Below, one piece after another: positions 59,043-64,000 of a stretch of DNA of 64,000 nucleotides. Within the stretch, counting starts at the first letter, position 1, and each line of letters starts with the position of its first letter. The stretch is from assembly GCA_963618015.1 (NCBI GenBank), contig CAVEQS010000002.1:1-64000 (forward strand), written 5' to 3'. The DNA is from Apopatocola sp963618015 (lineage in GTDB: Bacteria; Bacillota; Clostridia; Oscillospirales; Oscillospiraceae). The notes beneath the pieces are model-generated. The model was not told the DNA's origin. It saw only the letters and a program-made list of their open reading frames with translations, and did no database searches. The position numbers and the translations under genes were made by a program.

Positions 59043-61020
59043 ACAGGTCGGCCAGATCGAGATACCGGCTGCCGACCTCGGCGATGTGCTCCTTGCGCCC
59101 GGCGAGATTGTCGCCGAGGAGGAGATCGAAAACGCGCGCCGTTTCGTCGGCATCCTCGGGCATGACGCGGATAAGCCGCCGGGTCTCGGGGTTCATCGTC
59201 GTGAGCCACATCATCTCCGGATCGTTCTCGCCGAGACCTTTGCTGCGGTTGATGACGATCTTGGCGTTTCCGATGGATTCCACGATCTCCGCCTTTTCGC
59301 GGTCGGAGTACGCAAACCACGTCTTTCCCTTCGCCTGAATTTCGTACAGCGGCGACTCGGCAATGTAGACATACCCCTCGCGGATGAGCGTCGGCACGAG
59401 GCGCCAGAGCATCGTGAGAATGAGCGTGCGGATCTGGTAGCCGTCCACGTCGGCATCGGTGCAGATGACGACCTTGTTCCAGCGGAGGTTTTCCAGCGAG
59501 AAGTTGTTGAGCTCCTTGCCGTGCTTTTCAACTTCTACACCGCAGCCGAGCACCTTGATGAGGTCGGTGATGATCTCGCTTTTGAAGATGCGGGCATAGT
59601 CTGCCTTGAGGCAGTTCAGAATTTTGCCGCGCACCGGCATGATGCCCTGATATTCCGCATCGCGCGAGAGCTTGACGCTGCCGAGAGCGGAATCACCCTC
59701 GACGATATAAATTTCGCGCTTGTCGGCGTCGCGCGAGCGGCAGTCCACAAACTTCTGCACGCGGTTGGCCAGATCGAGATTCTTCGTGAGGTTTTTCTTG
59801 ATGCTCACGCGCGCTTTTTCCGCCTGCTCGCGGCTGCGCTTGTTGATAAGCACCTGGTCGGCGATGCGGTCGGCCTCGGCCTTATTTTCGATAAAGTAGA
59901 TCTCCAGCTTTTCCTTGAAGAAATCCGTCATCGCTTCGCGGATGAAGCGGTTCGTGATGGATTTTTTCGTCTGGTTCTCGTAGGACGTGCGTGTGGAGAA
60001 GCAGTTCGTCACAAGAATCAGGCAGTCCGCAATATCCGGGAACGTGATCTTGCTCTCGTTTTTCTGATACTTATTGGTCTTTTTGATGTAGGCGTCGATC
60101 GCATAGACGAACGCAGTCTTTGCCGCGGCGTCCGGCGCGCCGCCGTGCTCGAGCCACGAGGAGTTGTGGTAGTACTCGATAGCGTTCGTCCGGTTGGAGA
60201 AGCAGAACGCCGCCGACATGCGCACCTTGTATTCGGGCTTATCTTCGCGGTCTTTGCCCTTTCTCTCGGTCTCGATATAATAGGGCTGCGTAAGGGGGTT
60301 CTCCCCCGCGAGTTCCGCCACGTAGTCCGCGATGCCGTTTTTGTAGCAGAACTCGGTCGTTTCGAATTTCGCGCCGTGCTGCGCGCGGAAGCGGAACGTC
60401 ACCCCGGCGTTCACGACGGCCTGACGGCGCAGGATATCGAGGAAATAGCTCTCCGGGATGTTGATATCGGTAAACACTTCGATATCCGGCTTCCAGCGGG
60501 TCGTCGTGCCGGTCTTTTTCCGGTCTGAGGGCTCGACGAGCATTTTGCCCTTGATCTTGCCCTTGGCAAAATGGAGCGTATACTTGTTTCCGTCGCGCCA
60601 GACGGTAACGTCCATATACTCGGAGGCGTACTGCGTGGCGCATGCGCCGAGGCCGTTCAGGCCGAGCGAGTATTCGTAGTCGCCGCCGTCGTCGTTTTTG
60701 TACTTGCCGCCGGCGTACAGCTCGCAGTAGACAAGCTCCCAGTTGAAGCGCTTTTCCGCCGGGTTCCAGTCCACGGGACAGCCGCGGCCGAAATCCTCCA
60801 CTTCAATGGACTTGTCATCGTAGAGAGTTACCGTTATAATATTGCCGAAGCCCTCGCGCGCCTCGTCAATGGAGTTGGAGAGAATTTCAAATACGGCGTG
60901 CTCGCAGCCCTCCAGTCCATCGGAGCCGAAAATTACGCCCGGACGCTTGCGCACCCGGTCGGCGCCCTTGAGCTGGGATATGCTTTCGTTGCCGTATTCC
61001 TGCGGTTTTGCTGCTGCCAT
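59038..61020 (-). CDS. parE: DNA topoisomerase IV subunit B (ParE-like)
   Basis: 660 aa. The GHKL ATPase has NSIDEAREGFG, VEDFGRGCPVDW and SLGLNGLGACATQY. The TOPRIM domain carries EGDSALGSVKL and ICTDADVDGYQIRTL. A basic C-terminal region follows. A GGAG site precedes the ATG; promoter TTGATT-17-TATACT. It is followed after 122 nt of repeats by parC. Confidence 0.9.
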   Translation of the reverse strand: MAAAKPQEYGNESISQLKGADRVRKRPGVIFGSDGLEGCEHAVFEILSNSIDEAREGFGNIITVTLYDDKSIEVEDFGRGCPVDWNPAEKRFNWELVYCELYAGGKYKNDDGGDYEYSLGLNGLGACATQYASEYMDVTVWRDGNKYTLHFAKGKIKGKMLVEPSDRKKTGTTTRWKPDIEVFTDINIPESYFLDILRRQAVVNAGVTFRFRAQHGAKFETTEFCYKNGIADYVAELAGENPLTQPYYIETERKGKDREDKPEYKVRMSAAFCFSNRTNAIEYYHNSSWLEHGGAPDAAAKTAFVYAIDAYIKKTNKYQKNESKITFPDIADCLILVTNCFSTRTSYENQTKKSITNRFIREAMTDFFKEKLEIYFIENKAEADRIADQVLINKRSREQAEKARVSIKKNLTKNLDLANRVQKFVDCRSRDADKREIYIVEGDSALGSVKLSRDAEYQGIMPVRGKILNCLKADYARIFKSEIITDLIKVLGCGVEVEKHGKELNNFSLENLRWNKVVICTDADVDGYQIRTLILTMLWRLVPTLIREGYVYIAESPLYEIQAKGKTWFAYSDREKAEIVESIGNAKIVINRSKGLGENDPEMMWLTTMNPETRRLIRVMPEDADETARVFDLLLGDNLAGRKEHIAEVGSRYLDLADLS

Positions 61021-61070
61021 CTGGTATCTCCATATATAGTGGTTTATTACTCTGTAAAAAAGCGCTATAT

Positions 61071-61099
61071 AGTATAGTATACCTCAATAAAAAAATCAA
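61071..61099 (-). promoter_or_regulatory. Promoter of parE-parC
   Basis: On the minus strand, TTGATT (61099-61094), 17 nt and TATACT (61076-61071), a second TATACT adjacent. It overlaps the start of the repeat-rich region. Confidence 0.5.
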
Positions 61100-61335
61100 G
61101 CGGAGTCTATCATGACCCCGCCAAATTGCCTCGCAGAGTTTGCGCCCGCAGGCGCAAATAAGTTTCCAACCGTTTTCTCCGGCGACATGCGCGTCGGAGA
61201 AAACTCCTCTCGGCTCGCAAACGTGCGCCCGGAGTGAGTGCGCTGCGGCGAGCCGCTATCCCCTCAAACAAACCCCTCAACGGAGTGGGGTTTGTTTGAA
61301 AATAATCAAGCGGAGTCTGTAAAGACAGACTCCGC
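61094..61335. repeat. Repeat-flanked non-coding element
   Basis: A 15-bp direct repeat AATCAAGCGGAGTCT occurs at 61094-61108 and 61304-61318. Between them are hairpins CAAACAAACCCC/GGGGTTTGTTTG (61264-61300); after the second copy GCGGAGTCTGT/ACAGACTCCGC (61310-61335). No protein frame of note. It could be an inserted repeat element or a structured RNA; part of the 449-bp gap between parE and bofA. Confidence 0.55.
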
Positions 61336-61469
61336 CCGTCGAGAGAGTTTTCTCTTTCCCGTCTCTTCGGCTTGCGGCGGCTGTTGACCGCCGCCGGACA
61401 TAGTATATGCCGCGCGCCGCCGTAAAACCCATCCATTTTTCGCCAACATAAAGAAAAGGAGAATCTTTC
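61336..61469 (+). promoter_or_regulatory. Upstream region of the BofA-like gene
   Basis: 134 bp with a GGCGGC/GCCGCC hairpin (near 61376-61396), no clear -35/-10, and AAAAGGAGA before the ATG at 61470. I see no gene here. Confidence 0.35.
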
Positions 61470-61733
61470 ATGTCTACCGCTTCCACGATCGTTGTCATTG
61501 TCGTCGCCGTCATTTTTCTCGGCTTTTTCATCAAGCTGCTCAAAACGCCCATCAAGCTGGCGCTCAAGCTGCTGCTGCACGCCGTCGGCGGATTTGTGAT
61601 GCTGTTCCTCGTGAACTTCTTCGGCTCGTATATCGGAATATCGCTCGAGATGAGCTGGCTCAACGCGATCGTCTCCGGTATTCTCGGCGTGCCGGGCGTC
61701 GTTATTTTGCTGCTCTTCAAGTATATTCTCTGA
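61470..61733 (+). CDS. BofA-like pro-sigma-K processing inhibitor
   Basis: 87 aa, two helices (about 5-25 and 37-60) and a C-terminal hydrophobic end. The LLLHAVGGFVMLFLVN and LNAIVSGILGVPGVVILLLFKYIL segments match BofA. BofA regulates sporulation protease SpoIVFB in Bacillus; related proteins occur in most Clostridia. AAAAGGAGA precedes the ATG. Confidence 0.85.
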   Translation: MSTASTIVVIVVAVIFLGFFIKLLKTPIKLALKLLLHAVGGFVMLFLVNFFGSYIGISLEMSWLNAIVSGILGVPGVVILLLFKYIL

Positions 61734-61740
61734 TTTCAAA

Positions 61741-61776
61741 AAATTGCAGATGCCTGATGGCATCCGCAATTTTTTT
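61741..61776 (+). terminator. Terminator after the BofA-like gene
   Basis: AAATTGCAGATGCC / GGCATCCGCAATTT with a TGAT loop and TTTT. Confidence 0.85.
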
Positions 61777-61849
61777 ATAAGCTTTTATTCTTCGGATTCA
61801 GTTTCGAGGACTATCGTCTGCACCGACAGTCCTTTCGATGTGCATTCCG

Positions 61850-62056
61850 TTACGCCGCGCCGAAAAAGCGGAACACAGCGGTCACATAAACCAGAAGCTG
61901 TTCGCGGCTGACGAATTTCGTCATGTCGGCAATATCGGTCGTCTGGATCAGGCGCTCAATGCTGCCGCCGGTCGCGTACGCCACGGCGAGCAGCGCAATG
62001 CCGAGGATCATCAGCACGGAAAACACGATGGCTACCCATCTCCACACTTTACTCAT
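61850..62056 (-). CDS. Small membrane protein of unknown function
   Basis: 68 aa. One helix at about 8-28 (VAIVFSVLMILGIALLAVAYA), then a soluble segment and a hydrophobic end. Overlaps the upstream HAAS-domain gene by 8 nt, so translationally coupled. Not recognised. Confidence 0.6.
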   Translation of the reverse strand: MSKVWRWVAIVFSVLMILGIALLAVAYATGGSIERLIQTTDIADMTKFVSREQLLVYVTAVFRFFGAA

Positions 62057-63476
62057 CGCCGTTTTCCTCCTTCTTCGGATACAGGATCGAGCGGTAGATG
62101 CTGCGCGTGAGGCGCACCGTGAGAGTGCAGCCCGCCACGGCGATCGAAACGCCCGACCAGAGAAGCAGCAGCGCGAGGGCGAACACGCCCAGGGCAGCGC
62201 CCGCCGTCAGCAGCAGATCCGGCATGCGGACGATCGCGCCGTTGAACACGTACCCGGTCAGATACACGCCCACCGCGACAAGCACCGCGCCGATGCCGAG
62301 AACGGCTACGCCGAGCCCGAGCGAAAGGCCAAACAGCAGCGCCCATACCACGAGCATCGGGATCGTGACCACGACGGCGGCAAAAGCGCGTCCGCCCGAA
62401 ACGGGACGGCGCTCCTCGGCCTCTTCATACTCGTATTCTTCTTCGTCCCCGGCTTCGTCTCCGGCTTCGTCTTCCTCTTCCTCGACAGGCTCTGCCGCCA
62501 GGATCGCCGCCAGCGCGGTATCCGTCTCTTCCGTGGAAGCCTCCTCCGCAGGAAGGTCGCAAGTATGTACCGCATCGACCGGTATCTCCGGCTCTTCGGC
62601 AGTTTCCGGAGCTTCGTGAGCTTCCGGCTCCGCGGTTTCCGCCGGCTCCGTTTCCGGTTCCGCCGGTTCTGCGCTCTCTGCCGTCTGCGTCTCTTTGGTC
62701 TCTTCCGTCTCCGGCGTTTCGTCCGCAGGGGCGGATTTCTCCGATTCCGCCGGAGGCTCTTCCTCTTCCGGCGCAGCGGGCTCATCCGACAGTTTCTCCA
62801 GCAGAGTCTCCGCCGTCTCGGCCTCCGCGAGCAGCGCGGCGAGGAATGCATCCTCTGCCGTCTCGCTCTCCGGCGCATTCTCCGGTTCCGCGATCGCAGG
62901 CTCTTCGCTCTCCGCCGGGGCTTCCGGCTCTTCTTCTGCCGGCTCTTCCGCCTGAACCGGGACCTCCGTCTTCTTCGGGAATGTCAGGCCGAGATCGGAG
63001 AAATCCAGATCGTCAAGATCGATCTCCGGCAGCACAGCGGCGGCCGGCGGCTCCGGCTCCGCCGGGGCAGGCGCTTCCGGCGCGGGAATCGCCGGTTCCT
63101 CCGGCTGCTCTTCCGCGGTCTCCTCCGCCAGCGGCTCTTCCGTTTCCGGCTCGGCCTCATCGAAAGCGATCTCCGTCTCCGTGTATTCCTCTTCGACGAT
63201 CTCAGGCTCTTCCGGCGCTTCGGCTTCCTCCGGCGCGGCAGTCACATCTCCGTCGGCAAACGGCGTTTCGCCGTTCGCCACCGCTTCGCGGTATTCCCGC
63301 TCGATCTGCAGCACCTGCCGCACCGGCGAGCCAAAGCAGCGGATCACCGTAGCCTCGCCCTCTGCGCCGGCCTCATCGAACATACGCTCGTACCGGTTGA
63401 GGACGCGCTCGCGCTCGGCAGCGTCCAGAAACGCCAGAAGGCTCCGAAGCTCCGCCATGAAGCTTTTTCGGTTCAA
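62049..63476 (-). CDS. HAAS-domain membrane protein with acidic Pro/Glu linker
   Basis: 475 aa from TTG 63476 (LNRKSFMAELRSLLAFLD), with GGAGG upstream; ATG 63458 is an alternative without a site. N-terminal HAAS-like helical domain (FLDAAERERVLNRYERMFDEAG), about 250 residues of Glu/Pro/Ala-rich low complexity, then two to three pairs of membrane helices (about 345-465). HAAS domains often link to PadR regulators; none is adjacent. Role unknown. Confidence 0.7.
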   Translation of the reverse strand: MNRKSFMAELRSLLAFLDAAERERVLNRYERMFDEAGAEGEATVIRCFGSPVRQVLQIEREYREAVANGETPFADGDVTAAPEEAEAPEEPEIVEEEYTETEIAFDEAEPETEEPLAEETAEEQPEEPAIPAPEAPAPAEPEPPAAAVLPEIDLDDLDFSDLGLTFPKKTEVPVQAEEPAEEEPEAPAESEEPAIAEPENAPESETAEDAFLAALLAEAETAETLLEKLSDEPAAPEEEEPPAESEKSAPADETPETEETKETQTAESAEPAEPETEPAETAEPEAHEAPETAEEPEIPVDAVHTCDLPAEEASTEETDTALAAILAAEPVEEEEDEAGDEAGDEEEYEYEEAEERRPVSGGRAFAAVVVTIPMLVVWALLFGLSLGLGVAVLGIGAVLVAVGVYLTGYVFNGAIVRMPDLLLTAGAALGVFALALLLLWSGVSIAVAGCTLTVRLTRSIYRSILYPKKEENGDE

Positions 63477-63521
63477 AGTGGGACACCTCCCATTCTTACT
63501 GTTACAATTTGTCATCGTTAG

Positions 63522-63549
63522 ATTATACTATTTAATAAAAGCTTGTCAA
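63522..63549 (-). promoter_or_regulatory. Promoter of the HAAS-domain gene
   Basis: On the minus strand, TTGACA (63549-63544), 16 nt and TATAAT (63527-63522). Confidence 0.65.
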
Positions 63550-63569
63550 GTCTTATCCCACGACAAACC

Positions 63570-63601
63570 TTGACAATCCCGGCTCTCTCACCTAATATAA
63601 T
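63570..63601 (+). promoter_or_regulatory. Promoter of proS
   Basis: TTGACA (63570-63575), then TAATAT at 17 nt (63593-63598) or TATAAT at 20 nt (63596-63601). A GGGAG/CTCCC hairpin in the leader (63613-63638) precedes AAAAGGAGA. The leader is only about 50 nt, too short for a T-box. Confidence 0.55.
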
Positions 63602-63656
63602 AAAGTTAAATCCGCGGTGGGAGAAGGGCTCCCGCCGTTATAAAAGGAGAAATATC

Positions 63657-64000
63657 ATGGCGAAAGAAAAAATGGTCGAGCAGATCACCAATATGGAGAC
63701 CGATTTTGCTCAGTGGTACACCGACATCTGCCGCAAGGCCGAGCTGGTGGAGTACGCCTCGGTAAAGGGCTTCACCATCCTGCGCCCCTACGGCTACGCG
63801 ATCTGGGAAAACATCCAGCAGATTATGGACGGCGAGTTTAAAAAGACCGGCCACCAGAATGTGGCAATGCCCGTTCTGATCCCCGAGAGCCTTCTCAAGA
63901 AGGAAGGCGAGCTCGTCAACGGCTTTGCGCCCGAGGTGGCCTGGGTCACGAAGGGCGGCAGCGAGGAGCTCGAGGAGCCGCTGGCGTTCCGTCCCACGAG
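63657..64000 (+). CDS. proS: Prolyl-tRNA synthetase (5' part, cut by the window end)
   Basis: 114 complete codons from ATG 63657, AAAAGGAGA upstream. The frame reads KAELVEYASVKGFTILRPYGYAIWENIQQIMDGEFKKTGHQNVAMPVLIPESLL, the class II motif 1 region of the archaeal/eukaryote-like (ProS type 3, short) enzyme found in many Clostridia. The gene continues past 64000. Confidence 0.88.
   Translation, partial: MAKEKMVEQITNMETDFAQWYTDICRKAELVEYASVKGFTILRPYGYAIWENIQQIMDGEFKKTGHQNVAMPVLIPESLLKKEGELVNGFAPEVAWVTKGGSEELEEPLAFRPT

Noticed and set aside
63602..63656. T-box leader for proS
   Set aside because: Only about 50 nt of leader with one simple hairpin; no specifier or antiterminator motif.

Overview
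The window is a GC-rich (about 60%) chromosomal segment of a Gram-positive anaerobe in the class Clostridia, most like the Oscillospiraceae/Ruminococcaceae gut lineages. The evidence is a full ECF transporter core followed by truA, a BofA-like protein, an IscR-IscS-IscU cluster, lipoproteins with Gram-positive lipoboxes, strong AGGAGG ribosome-binding sites, frequent TTG/GTG starts and a short palindromic repeat of a type common in gut Clostridia. There is no rRNA, CRISPR array, prophage or transposase gene. I recognise one tRNA, Gly(GCC).

Layout. 1-10.4 kb: an anchored SGNH hydrolase, then a plus-strand run of rRNA methyltransferase, ecfA1-ecfA2-ecfT, truA, a propeller-like protein, CvpA and a ClpE-type unfoldase. 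10.5-17.1 kb: two paralogous OFA-like MFS carriers flank a fumarate-reductase-like flavoprotein and an NCS1 permease, followed by cysE. 17.2-24.6 kb: a ThyX-like protein and a Cys-rich partner, a YczE-like protein, iscR-iscS-iscU, lrgAB, and a GT2/DUF6056 glycosylation pair. 24.7-29.7 kb: csoR with a textbook operator inside its promoter, copA with a CopZ-like domain fused in frame, and a lipoprotein joining a propeller-like region to a PstS-like domain. 29.7-34.6 kb: a MITE-like repeat, a DUF6273 protein, and a two-component system followed by a lipoprotein gene that shares its operator layout.

34.6-45.2 kb: a compact tetR-CPBP protease-mtnA-vat operon, corA, prfB, prs-pth, MOSC, tcdA, a PpiC foldase and a tyrosine phosphatase. 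45.4-51.9 kb: tRNA-Gly, then a catabolic island encoding a creatinase-like enzyme, a nicotinamidase-like hydrolase, a BCCT carrier, an APC permease and a GntR/FCD regulator. 52-58.9 kb: MATE, a divergent LysR/cysteine hydrolase pair, LUD, YitT and parC. 59-64 kb: parE, a 14-bp tandem repeat between parE and parC, a 450-bp repeat-rich non-coding region, bofA, a HAAS-domain membrane protein and the start of proS.

Strongest leads: (1) the creatinase-like island, where His/Glu/Glu positions match creatinase spacing while the M24 metal site is degenerate; (2) CopA-CopZ fused in one frame with a strong internal ribosome-binding site; (3) seven in-register 14-bp repeats between parE and parC; (4) two promoters with the same 11-bp-spaced repeat at the same distance from the -10, probably bound by the local response regulator; (5) a Vat-type acetyltransferase inside a TetR-controlled operon.
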